Positions 1-5,681 of a DNA stretch of 5,681 nt are shown in pieces; the stretch's first letter is position 1, and the number at the start of each line of letters is the position of its first letter. The DNA comes from an uncultured bacterium (GTDB lineage: Bacteria; Chloroflexota; Anaerolineae; JACIWP01), in the NCBI GenBank assembly GCA_903872005.1, contig CAIQJD010000545.1, forward strand, positions 1-5,681. Direction: 5' to 3'. Made by a program: the position numbers and the translations under genes. The notes beneath the pieces were generated by a model, which worked only from the letters and a program-made list of their open reading frames with translations, was not told the origin of the DNA and did no database searches.

Positions 1-2
1 AC

Positions 3-1106
3 GAGGGAATCGCCGGCGTCGGGGAACTACACCCGGCCAGCGGCACCAGCGGCACGCCCTTCGCGCCCATCGCGGCCGTCCACTACTGCGCCGAGTATCT
101 GGTCGGCCAGGACCCCATGCAGATCGAGCGCCACTGGCAACATCTGTTCCGGCGCTGCATCTTCCGCGGCGGCTCCGATACGATGGCCGCCATCGGCGCG
201 ATTGACATGGCGCTGTGGGACATCAAGGGCAAGGCCGCCGGCCTGCCGGTCTACAGCCTGCTGGGCGGGCCGGTGCGCGATAAGGTGCGGCTCTATACCT
301 GGCTGCGCGGCGACGCGCCGGCCGAATTGGCCGACCACGCCCGCGCCCTGGTGGAACAGGGCTTCACCGCCGTGCGCCTCTATCCCTTCGGCTACTTCGG
401 CAAGGCCGGCGCCGGCGAAGGCTATGGCGTCGAAAAGCTGAGTTTCCGCGGCATGGCCCGCTCCGCCGTCGCCCGCGTGGCGGCCGTGCGCGAGGCCGTG
501 GGGCCGGATGTGGACATCATGATTGATACGGTCAACCGGCTGACGCCGGCCGAAGCCCTCGAAGTCGGCCGCGCCCTGGAGCCTTTCGGCCTCTACTTCT
601 TCGAGGACCCCATCGAGCCGGAGAATATGGACATCTGGGGCGAGCTGGCGCGCCGGCTCCCCATGCCGGTCTCCACCGGCGAGCGCCTCTACACCATCTA
701 CCAGTTCCGCGATCTGCTCAATCACGGCGGCGCGGCCTTCATCCGGCCGGACCCATCGCTGGCCGGCGGCATCACCAACTGCCGCAAGATCGCCGCCCTG
801 GCCGAAGCCAGCTACGTTGCCACCGTGCCGCACAACCCCTTGAGCTGCGTCCTGACCGCGACCTGCGCCCATCTCGATTTCGCCTTGCACGGCGTGCCGG
901 TGCAGGAATATCCCAACGACGAAGATCAACGGCCGAAGCGCGATCTGATTCAGGAACCGCTGGCCCGCGAGGGCGGCTATCTGCTGCGCCCGGACAAGCC
1001 CGGCCTGGGCGTCGAATTGAACGAAGAGGCGTTCCGCTTCTATCCGCCGGAGCCGTACCAGCGCGCCGGCATGATCGCGCCGGATGGGAGTCTGCGGGAC
1101 TATTGA
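3..1106 (+). CDS. Mandelate racemase / galactonate dehydratase-type enolase-superfamily enzyme, 5' partial
   Basis: The reading frame is open from base 3 to the TGA at 1104-1106 (367 residues visible). Compared with E. coli D-galactonate dehydratase recalled from memory, about 23 N-terminal residues are missing, so the ATG at 117 is internal. The N-terminal capping domain has the family motif MALWDIKGK followed by LGGPVRDK. The barrel keeps the three expected Mg2+ ligands at matching spacing: D175, E201 (FFEDP) and E227 (TGER). The His-Asp dyad is also kept: D250 (RPDPSLAGG) and H277 (PHNP). The family usually dehydrates sugar acids (aldonates) in the cytoplasm by abstracting the proton alpha to the carboxylate. 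Unusually, the His two residues after the first metal ligand in galactonate dehydratase (DxH) is Val here (D-T-V-N-R), so the substrate or chemistry may differ. A roughly 20-residue loop rich in Gly and aromatics (about residues 128-150) follows the second barrel strand. Superfamily membership is secure; the exact reaction is not. Confidence 0.9.
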   Translation, partial: EGIAGVGELHPASGTSGTPFAPIAAVHYCAEYLVGQDPMQIERHWQHLFRRCIFRGGSDTMAAIGAIDMALWDIKGKAAGLPVYSLLGGPVRDKVRLYTWLRGDAPAELADHARALVEQGFTAVRLYPFGYFGKAGAGEGYGVEKLSFRGMARSAVARVAAVREAVGPDVDIMIDTVNRLTPAEALEVGRALEPFGLYFFEDPIEPENMDIWGELARRLPMPVSTGERLYTIYQFRDLLNHGGAAFIRPDPSLAGGITNCRKIAALAEASYVATVPHNPLSCVLTATCAHLDFALHGVPVQEYPNDEDQRPKRDLIQEPLAREGGYLLRPDKPGLGVELNEEAFRFYPPEPYQRAGMIAPDGSLRDY

Positions 1107-1143
1107 CGCCGCGAGACCCACATTATAGTCGCTGAGAACGAAA

Positions 1144-1178
1144 CGAAGGGCCTCTTGCCTCGCGCCAGAGACCCTTCG
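1144..1178. terminator. Hairpin between convergent genes, possible bidirectional terminator
   Basis: CGAAGGGCCTCT at 1144-1155 pairs with AGAGACCCTTCG at 1167-1178. This gives a 12-bp stem with one C-A mismatch and an 11-nt loop. It lies 37 bp after the dehydratase stop and about 90 bp beyond the transporter stop, so it sits between convergent genes. No T-run follows on the plus strand. On the minus strand the stem is followed by TTTCGTTCTC, a weak T-rich tail, so it fits minus-strand termination slightly better. The stem is visible; the terminator role is inferred. Confidence 0.5.
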
Positions 1179-1267
1179 CCATGTTCCGAGAGTCCATACC
1201 TTTGTGTGTGCTTCTGGGTTGGTCAAATCATCATCTCTCACCGCATATTACATAAGCTTAGCCCGGA

Positions 1268-2590
1268 CTATATCAATTCATTCACCAGTCCTAAGACATA
1301 CATGATCACCAGCAAGCCAAAAGCCCCCAGAAATTGCGCCGCGCTACTGATCTGGCTCATCTTCGGCAATATGCCGGTCAGGACCGTCACTCCCAACGCC
1401 GCGCCAAGATAGCGCCCTAACTGAACCAGGCCGCTCAAGACGGTCCGGTCCTCGCTGCTGACGGCATTTTGGGAATTGATCAGCAGAGTCGCCATGATTC
1501 CTCCGAGACTCAGACCAAGAAAACTTGTGACGACGTTGAACATGACGAAATTGCTGCTGCCGACGGCGTAGTACATCAACCCCGCGCCAATGACCGACAG
1601 CCCCCAGACGAATTTGGGAAATGATGCACTGAGTTTGTTGATCATGCGACTGGTGATGATTAACCCAAGGGTGATCCCCAGCATAAACAACATCAGGACT
1701 TGACTTTCACTGACATCGAACCCCCGCTGTCTTAAGACAACGCTGCATAATGGCAGGAGCGCAACCAACCCGTACATAATGCCGCCGGCATATAACGCGC
1801 TGAGTATCGACTGGCGCAGAACCTTGGTTTTGAAAAAGGCCAGCTTGACGATCGGGTCCTTGTGGCGAGATTCATTCCATGCCAGCGCCACGCCAGTCAC
1901 AATCACGCCGATCAAGAGCGAGATCCCTGTAAGCTCCAGCCGACCTTGCTTACTGACAGAATCCGAAAAACTAACGATCAGCATACTGAAAGCGCCAAAA
2001 AGCAGACCACCGAGCAGGTCAATTCCCGACCAGCGCGGCGGCCTGCTCGATTGTGATCCTTTCTTATCTAGGGCAACCAGCAAGATCGCGACAAGGGTCA
2101 AAGCCAGAGTAATGAGGAATATCCAGTGCCAGCCCAACCGCCTAGTGATGAAGCTACCGAGGATCGGGCTCAATAAGTTTGCCACGAGTTGGACAAAACT
2201 GAACGCGCCGATCATGCTGCCGCGCTTTTCCGGGGGAAACAAGTCAGAGATCAGAGACAGGGAGACTGGTACCATCATCCCTGCGCCCAGACCTTGAACC
2301 ACCCTCGCGCCGATCAGATGCTCCATGCTGGGAGCCAGACCGCCATACAGGGTGCCGGCGGCAAAGAAACTCATGCCCAGTAGGTAGAATTTCTTCTTCC
2401 CGTATAGGTCAGCCAACTTCGAGAAGATCGGAATCGTCAACAGAGAAGCCAACATGTAGCCTGAGAAGATCCAACCGTAGAGATAGTCGCCGCCGATTTC
2501 GGTGACGATGAACGGCATGGCGGTTGCCAGGACTAATTGCATGATGCTGATGCCGAACATTCCCAAGATGATGCCAACGAATGTGCCCAT
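1268..2590 (-). CDS. MFS transporter, DHA2 (14-TMS) drug efflux type
   Basis: This is a 440-residue inner-membrane protein with about 14 hydrophobic segments, roughly at 5-27, 41-57, 68-86, 93-115, 127-146, 153-173, 189-208, 220-238, 261-284, 296-314, 327-343, 348-372, 386-406 and 417-437. The extra central pair and overall pattern point to the EmrB/QacA-like DHA2 group of proton-driven exporters. The MFS motif A loop is clear at 57-67 (SKLADLYGKKK), and motif B at 95-108 (ARVVQGLGAGMMVP). The antiporter motif C region is degenerate (SPILGS, 141-146, instead of GPxxGG). The Asp usual in helix 1 (LDxTIV) is Met17. The ATG at 2590 is chosen because AAAGGAGG lies 8 nt upstream. The gene is 27 bp downstream of the phosphotransferase-like gene and probably co-transcribed with it. 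Likely role: export of the compound that induces the operon or its modified form. The family is confident, the substrate unknown. Confidence 0.88.
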   Translation of the reverse strand: MGTFVGIILGMFGISIMQLVLATAMPFIVTEIGGDYLYGWIFSGYMLASLLTIPIFSKLADLYGKKKFYLLGMSFFAAGTLYGGLAPSMEHLIGARVVQGLGAGMMVPVSLSLISDLFPPEKRGSMIGAFSFVQLVANLLSPILGSFITRRLGWHWIFLITLALTLVAILLVALDKKGSQSSRPPRWSGIDLLGGLLFGAFSMLIVSFSDSVSKQGRLELTGISLLIGVIVTGVALAWNESRHKDPIVKLAFFKTKVLRQSILSALYAGGIMYGLVALLPLCSVVLRQRGFDVSESQVLMLFMLGITLGLIITSRMINKLSASFPKFVWGLSVIGAGLMYYAVGSSNFVMFNVVTSFLGLSLGGIMATLLINSQNAVSSEDRTVLSGLVQLGRYLGAALGVTVLTGILPKMSQISSAAQFLGAFGLLVIMYVLGLVNELI

Positions 2591-2598
2591 ATTGTATG

Positions 2599-2606
2599 CC
2601 TCCTTT
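2599..2606 (-). promoter_or_regulatory. Ribosome binding site of the MFS gene
   Basis: On the minus strand AAAGGAGG is followed by 8 nt and then the ATG at 2590. It is a near-ideal Shine-Dalgarno in the 27-bp gap after the upstream stop codon. It fixes the start and allows efficient translation without relying on translational coupling. Confidence 0.85.
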
Positions 2607-2617
2607 CTGTCGGCTGA

Positions 2618-5251
2618 CTATTCCAAAATCCGAACGATGCCATTCGAGCCGTCAACCTCGACCAGTTGCCCATCAACCAGTTTGCTTGTGGCGTCGTCCA
2701 GCCCGGAGACACAGGGAATCCCGTATTCACGCGCCACGACCGCGCCATGCTGCAACGCCCCGCCGATTTCCAAGATGATGCCTTTGGCATTGATGAACAA
2801 CGGCGTCCAACCTGGATCTGTGGCACGGGCAACCAGGACATCCCCGGGGAGCAGCCTCTTTTCATCAGCGTACTGAAGCACCTTGACCCGTCCCCGCACC
2901 ACGCCCGGGGAGATGGGGACGCCGCTCAGTTCGCCATCTGTGGCTGCCTTGCGGGGCGGATAGTAGATCTTGCCGCGTGAATCAATGACTCGCGCGACGA
3001 GACGACTTCTCCTGATCTTGTTGATCAGCAGCGTGCGCTGGCGCGCCAGCGCACGCAGATCGAGCGTCTGGTCGGCAGATGCCCGGTCAATATCCGCGAT
3101 GGTGAGGTCAAAAATTTGCTCGGGTCTGTCCAATCGCCCGTCGGCCACGAGCGTCTTGGCAATCGTAAGCGCCTGGCGACGAAATAGGTCTACCACCTTA
3201 ATGACATAATGCTTGGGCGTTTCCCTGTACCCACCAAAGGCTACCCAGGTCCTGTAATATTTCTCTAGCGCCCTGGCTCTGGATTTCCCCTTAGTCAGCG
3301 CGATGGCATACAGAGTCTGATACGCCGTCTCGCGTTTGGCGCGAGCTGCCGCGAAAAATGATGGCGAATCATCTGTGCCCTTGATGCCGGCAGACATGTT
3401 TTTGAGCTGCTCAAATAGCAGGGCGGGCTGTTCTTTGGGGCGCGGCGTGGCTGCGTCAATCTCACCTGGGCAACGCATGCCAAACTCATTCATGAAATGC
3501 TGCCAGCCATGCACAAAGTCCGGGGACAGGTCGCCTCTTTCAAGAGCGACCAGGAAGTCAGCGGCAGAGTCGTAACGGCGGATTTCCGACGACGACGCCA
3601 GGGCATAGATCGCTTCTCCCATTTCTGTCGTCTTGTTGCCCGGCAGCGAAACCCCCAGTTCGATCAGGTAATCCCTCACGGGGCCGGCTTCGTGATGGAA
3701 CAGGCCTTTGATGCGCTGGTGAGCGAATTGCCCTGCCAGGATCATCGGGATTCCATACTCACCGTAAAAAAAGCGCAGCATGCTGGTCAATTCAATGGCC
3801 TGCGCCTGCAAAGAAAGACCAGCGCCGGAGTACGTCTCCAAACGCCGGCTCTGCGCGGGCAGGGCTGTCCGATAGCTCCCAAGGATGTGTTCTGGCCTCA
3901 AGTACGCTTCCAGCGCCGATTTGATCATCAGCGGCATTTGGACAAGCATTTTGCGACGCAACGCTCTCAGTTTGCCGGGCAGCTTCCCACCCGTGTATTG
4001 CTTCATGTCGATGTTGTCCAGAATGGCTGTAACCCGCGGGTCGCCAAGACTCCCTGGCGCCAGGGCAGCATTCTTCATGCCCATCATCATCGCGAATGAG
4101 ACATTCATATAGTAGCCGCCGCCGGCGGTAAATGTCACGCCATCCAATCCGATGACTCCCTCGGCCATTCGCCCACCCACATTGTTTAGGACGTGGGCCA
4201 AGAAATCTGTCCCCAAGACGGACATTGGCCCCTGCAGACCTTGCTCGATCAGGGTGGAGTTGGCGTACAAGCGCCTGGGCTGTCCAGGCGCGGTGATCAT
4301 CTCATCGGGCAGTGGGAGATAGGTGGTAATCGGTCGCGCCTGGAGCAGGAAGATTTGCCCGCCCGAGATGGCCCATTCGATATCCACTGGGACCTGATAA
4401 TGCGCCTCAACTCGCTTTAGCATCTCAATCAGAGCCAGCACTTGGGCGGGTGTGACAGATGCTTCCTGTTGATCGGACCGGGTAGATCTGCTTGTACCTC
4501 CTTGTTGATTCACCCTGATCACAGTCCGCTTGCCGCCGATGCGCGTCTCGAGAATCTCTCCCGTGAGCTTTTGAACCACAAAGACATCCGGGTCCGCGTC
4601 CCCGGAGACAACCGACTCGCCCAATCCATGATTGGCGTTGATGACCGCCTCATCGTAGCAATTGTTCAACGGATTGAGCGAAAACGCCACGCCGGCGCTC
4701 TCTGCATCTATCTGTCTTTGGACAATCACCGCGATGCGGGATCGGTCAAGCCTGAACCCACGTTGCCTCTTGTACAGGAGTACCCGCTCATCGAAACTGG
4801 ATGTGAACGAATGCCGAATCGCCGCTTCGATGGCGTCATCCGTCACACCCAGGGTCGTCTCGTACCCACCGGCAAAGGAAGTGTCCTCCATGTCTTCCTC
4901 CGGCGACGACGACCGCACAGCATACAGATACCCAGGATTGTGCTCCTGGAACGATCTCAAAGCGTCCGCCAATTCAGTCCTCTGCTTGTCGTCCAGCCGA
5001 AGGCCGGCGCAAAGAACCTGAAGCGCTCTTGCCGCCGGCCCGATTCCACTGGCGTCGGCGTTAGTCATCGTTGCCCATGCTGAGGACCGGGTCAGGCTAT
5101 TGAGCCACGAGTCGAAAAAGTGCACGGTCAATACAAACCCGGGAGGGACAGGCAGGCCTTGCCTTGTCATCGTTACCAGGGCCGCCGCCTTGCCCCCGAC
5201 CTCCTGGACCGTGATTGCTTCAGTTGATGAAAACGCGATGATCGTCTGCAT
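2618..5251 (-). CDS. Rifampicin phosphotransferase-like protein (PEP synthase/pyruvate phosphate dikinase family)
   Basis: This 877-residue protein has the three-part layout of rifampicin phosphotransferase. Residues 1 to about 315 form the ATP-grasp PEP/pyruvate-binding domain: GGKAAAL with K21, AVRSS with R113, a Gly-rich SFAGGYET at 125-132, and VDIEW with E292 followed by LLQARPIT at 303-309. Residues from about 325 to 765 resemble the antibiotic-binding domain of Rph, including EFGMRCPGEID (589-599) and the FGGYRETPKHY segment (672-682). Residues from about 772 to 877 are the swinging His domain, with TDPGWTPLF (811-819) and the phospho-carrier His835 in GGALQHGAVVAREYG. The chain ends 42 residues after that His, so the PEP-synthase TIM barrel is absent and gluconeogenic PEP synthase is unlikely. 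Members of this family transfer the beta-phosphate of ATP to a hydroxyl of rifamycins via the His, giving AMP and Pi. Start: ATG at 5251 with GAGGG 10 nt upstream. The gene is first in the operon with the MFS exporter, under a promoter that looks TetR-controlled. Domain architecture is secure; rifamycin as substrate is an inference. Confidence 0.85.
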   Translation of the reverse strand: MQTIIAFSSTEAITVQEVGGKAAALVTMTRQGLPVPPGFVLTVHFFDSWLNSLTRSSAWATMTNADASGIGPAARALQVLCAGLRLDDKQRTELADALRSFQEHNPGYLYAVRSSSPEEDMEDTSFAGGYETTLGVTDDAIEAAIRHSFTSSFDERVLLYKRQRGFRLDRSRIAVIVQRQIDAESAGVAFSLNPLNNCYDEAVINANHGLGESVVSGDADPDVFVVQKLTGEILETRIGGKRTVIRVNQQGGTSRSTRSDQQEASVTPAQVLALIEMLKRVEAHYQVPVDIEWAISGGQIFLLQARPITTYLPLPDEMITAPGQPRRLYANSTLIEQGLQGPMSVLGTDFLAHVLNNVGGRMAEGVIGLDGVTFTAGGGYYMNVSFAMMMGMKNAALAPGSLGDPRVTAILDNIDMKQYTGGKLPGKLRALRRKMLVQMPLMIKSALEAYLRPEHILGSYRTALPAQSRRLETYSGAGLSLQAQAIELTSMLRFFYGEYGIPMILAGQFAHQRIKGLFHHEAGPVRDYLIELGVSLPGNKTTEMGEAIYALASSSEIRRYDSAADFLVALERGDLSPDFVHGWQHFMNEFGMRCPGEIDAATPRPKEQPALLFEQLKNMSAGIKGTDDSPSFFAAARAKRETAYQTLYAIALTKGKSRARALEKYYRTWVAFGGYRETPKHYVIKVVDLFRRQALTIAKTLVADGRLDRPEQIFDLTIADIDRASADQTLDLRALARQRTLLINKIRRSRLVARVIDSRGKIYYPPRKAATDGELSGVPISPGVVRGRVKVLQYADEKRLLPGDVLVARATDPGWTPLFINAKGIILEIGGALQHGAVVAREYGIPCVSGLDDATSKLVDGQLVEVDGSNGIVRILE

Positions 5252-5261
5252 TTGACTCGAT

Positions 5262-5266
5262 CCCTC
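5262..5266 (-). promoter_or_regulatory. Ribosome binding site of the phosphotransferase-like gene
   Basis: On the minus strand GAGGG lies 10 nt before the ATG at 5251. It is weaker and slightly farther away than the transporter's site, so the enzyme may be translated less strongly than the pump. Confidence 0.6.
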
Positions 5267-5270
5267 AGTG

Positions 5271-5298
5271 TTGGTATTTTGCTAGAAGATGCTATAAT
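5271..5298 (+). promoter_or_regulatory. Candidate sigma70 promoter with extended -10, toward tetR
   Basis: TTGGTA (5271-5276, 4 of 6 consensus bases), a 16-nt spacer, then TATAAT (5293-5298, perfect). TG stands one base before the -10 box, making an extended -10. Transcription would start near 5305 and leave a leader of about 128 nt before the TTG start of tetR. An alternative plus-strand promoter is TTGCCT (5311-5316)-N16-TATATT (5333-5338), which would run through the palindrome. Both are predictions from consensus only. Confidence 0.5.
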
Positions 5299-5319
5299 GA
5301 GTCCAGTATTTTGCCTAGA
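5274..5319. repeat. Direct repeat GTATTTTGC with 32-bp period
   Basis: GTATTTTGC occurs at 5274-5282 and again at 5306-5314. Each copy is followed by TAGA, directly in the first copy and after one extra C in the second. The 32-bp period is about three helical turns, so both copies would face the same side of DNA. The repeats flank the plus-strand -10 box. They may be binding sites for a regulator or a small duplication; no function can be assigned. Confidence 0.5.
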
Positions 5320-5324
5320 CGTCG

Positions 5325-5352
5325 AGTATAGATATATTTCTATAATTGTCAA
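5325..5352 (-). promoter_or_regulatory. Strong sigma70 promoter of the phosphotransferase-MFS operon
   Basis: On the minus strand the -35 box is TTGACA (plus coordinates 5347-5352, perfect) and the -10 box is TATACT (5325-5330, 5 of 6), with a 16-nt spacer. Predicted start is near 5318, giving a leader of about 67 nt before the ATG at 5251. Near-consensus boxes suggest a strong basal promoter that needs repression rather than activation. Confidence 0.72.
5327..5344. promoter_or_regulatory. Candidate TetR operator, 18-bp palindrome
   Basis: TATAGATATATTTCTATA differs from its own reverse complement at only one symmetric pair (16 of 18 positions match), with perfect 6-bp arms TATAGA/TCTATA. 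It fills the spacer of the minus-strand promoter and overlaps its -10 box by four bases, so a bound dimer would block RNA polymerase. Size, symmetry and position next to a divergent tetR gene fit a self-operator. AT-rich DNA makes chance palindromes more common, which lowers confidence somewhat. Confidence 0.6.
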
Positions 5353-5378
5353 ATTCTTATAGTATAACAATTACAATT
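5341..5378. repeat. Second dyad and tandem ACAATT
   Basis: TATAATTGT (5341-5349) pairs with ACAATTACA (5367-5375), 8 of 9 positions, across a 17-nt spacer. ACAATT is repeated in tandem at 5367-5378. A short perfect dyad TTATA-G-TATAA sits at 5357-5367. These lie over and upstream of the operon's -35 box and could form a secondary regulator site, or may just reflect AT-rich sequence. Confidence 0.35.
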
Positions 5379-5421
5379 CTAGTTCCACCTAACAGTGGCG
5401 TCCGCGCCAGAGCACATCAGC

Positions 5422-5428
5422 GGAGGAG
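5422..5428 (+). promoter_or_regulatory. Ribosome binding site deciding the TTG start of tetR
   Basis: GGAGGAG at 5422-5428 leaves 4 nt (6 nt counted from GGAGG) before TTG at 5433. No ATG or GTG is in frame between the upstream end of similarity and this codon. The nearby ATG at 5440 is in another frame. The site therefore supports TTG initiation. Confidence 0.8.
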
Positions 5429-5432
5429 AACC

Positions 5433-5681
5433 TTGAGCAATGGTTTTGAGCGCCGAAAAGAGCAGAGTAAGGAGGAAATTCGCCAAGCCTCCTGGGAACT
5501 GTTCAGTCAGTTCGGCGTGGAGAGAGTGAGTATTGCAGACATCGCGCGAAAAGCCGGCGTCTCTCAGGCAACCATCTACAACAACTTTGGCAGCAAAGAT
5601 GCATTGGCGCGCGAGTTTGTTACAGGCATGGTAGATCAACTCGTGAATCGGGTCCAGGAAGTCCTCACTCCAGAGAGACCC
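5433..5681 (+). CDS. TetR/AcrR-family transcriptional regulator, 3' partial
   Basis: The first 83 residues are visible and the frame is still open at the window end. A basic N-terminus (RRKEQSKEEI) leads into the TetR DNA-binding domain: helix 1 at about 14-27 (IRQASWELFSQFG), helix 2 at 33-41 (SIADIARKAG), and the recognition helix with the signature VSQATIYNNFGSKDAL at 43-58. The start of helix 4 is at about 59-77. The ligand-binding C-terminal domain, which would show what is sensed, lies beyond the window. The start is TTG, based on the ribosome binding site at 5422-5428. The gene is divergent from the phosphotransferase-MFS operon and separated by a 181-bp AT-rich region with a palindrome over the operon promoter. 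It is thus probably a local repressor released by a small molecule, possibly also autoregulating. Family assignment is secure; target and ligand are inferred. Confidence 0.92.
   Translation, partial: MSNGFERRKEQSKEEIRQASWELFSQFGVERVSIADIARKAGVSQATIYNNFGSKDALAREFVTGMVDQLVNRVQEVLTPERP

Noticed and set aside
117..1106. ATG at 117 as the true start of the dehydratase
   Set aside because: Family similarity (EGIAGVGELHP and onward) continues upstream in the same frame to the window edge, so the gene is truncated rather than starting here.
27..1241. Long minus-strand open frame (404 codons) opposite the dehydratase
   Set aside because: It reads as Ala/Gly/His/Arg-rich low-information protein with no recognisable domain, and lies fully antisense to a clear enolase-superfamily gene. 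Long antisense frames are expected in GC-rich DNA.
3497..4099. Plus-strand open frames inside the phosphotransferase-like gene, including 4442-5083
   Set aside because: They are antisense to a strongly conserved protein, lack good ribosome binding sites and show no domain signature.
2618..5251. Ordinary gluconeogenic PEP synthase (PpsA) or pyruvate phosphate dikinase
   Set aside because: Those enzymes carry the His domain in the middle followed by a TIM-barrel domain. Here the phosphohistidine is 42 residues from the C-terminus and no barrel follows.
5252..5432. Rifamycin-associated element, the GC-rich inverted repeat upstream of many actinobacterial rifamycin resistance genes
   Set aside because: I looked for a GGGGCTTGC-like dyad and found none. 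The control region is AT-rich with a different palindrome.
5468..5475. AAGGAGG inside tetR as a ribosome binding site for a shorter start
   Set aside because: It encodes Lys-Glu-Glu of the N-terminal arm, has no ATG, GTG or TTG at proper distance in frame, and a start there would cut into helix 1 of the DNA-binding domain.
5379..5639. Minus-strand 86-codon frame opposite tetR
   Set aside because: The plus strand here encodes an unmistakable TetR helix-turn-helix, and the antisense frame has no family features.
1..5681. CRISPR arrays, tRNA/rRNA genes, insertion sequences or phage attachment sites
   Set aside because: No regularly spaced repeats, cloverleaf-like sequences, transposase motifs or paired terminal repeats were seen on either strand.

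Overview
The window holds the 3' part of one metabolic gene, a two-gene minus-strand operon, and the 5' part of a divergent regulator. The organism is a bacterium. The first 1.1 kb is GC-rich and crowded with GGCC tetramers. That style, with this kind of sugar-acid dehydratase, would suit a Chloroflexota (Anaerolineae-like) genome, but this is only a weak guess from composition.

Region 1 (3-1106, +) is an enolase-superfamily enzyme of the mandelate racemase/galactonate dehydratase type. Its first twenty or so residues lie off the window. It ends before a hairpin at 1144-1178 that could end transcription from one or both sides. Region 2 (1268-2590, -) is a 14-helix DHA2-type MFS transporter. 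Region 3 (2618-5251, -) is an 877-residue protein with the domain order of rifampicin phosphotransferase: ATP-grasp, substrate domain, then a swinging phosphohistidine domain at the very C-terminus. It has no PEP-synthase TIM barrel. Only 27 bp separate it from the transporter gene, which has its own strong ribosome binding site, so the two form an operon in the order phosphotransferase then transporter. Region 4 (5252-5432) is an AT-rich control region. Region 5 (5433-5681, +) is a TetR-family regulator starting at TTG and cut by the window end.

The control region is the most informative non-coding part. On the minus strand a TTGACA-N16-TATACT promoter faces the operon, and an 18-bp near-perfect palindrome fills its spacer and overlaps its -10 box. 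This is the layout expected for a TetR operator. A second promoter with an extended -10 box points toward tetR. Together the parts suggest a ligand-inducible cassette: the TetR protein senses a small molecule, the ATP-dependent dikinase-type enzyme phosphorylates it (or a related compound), and the MFS pump exports it. The substrate is not readable from the sequence; a rifamycin-like compound is only the closest family precedent.
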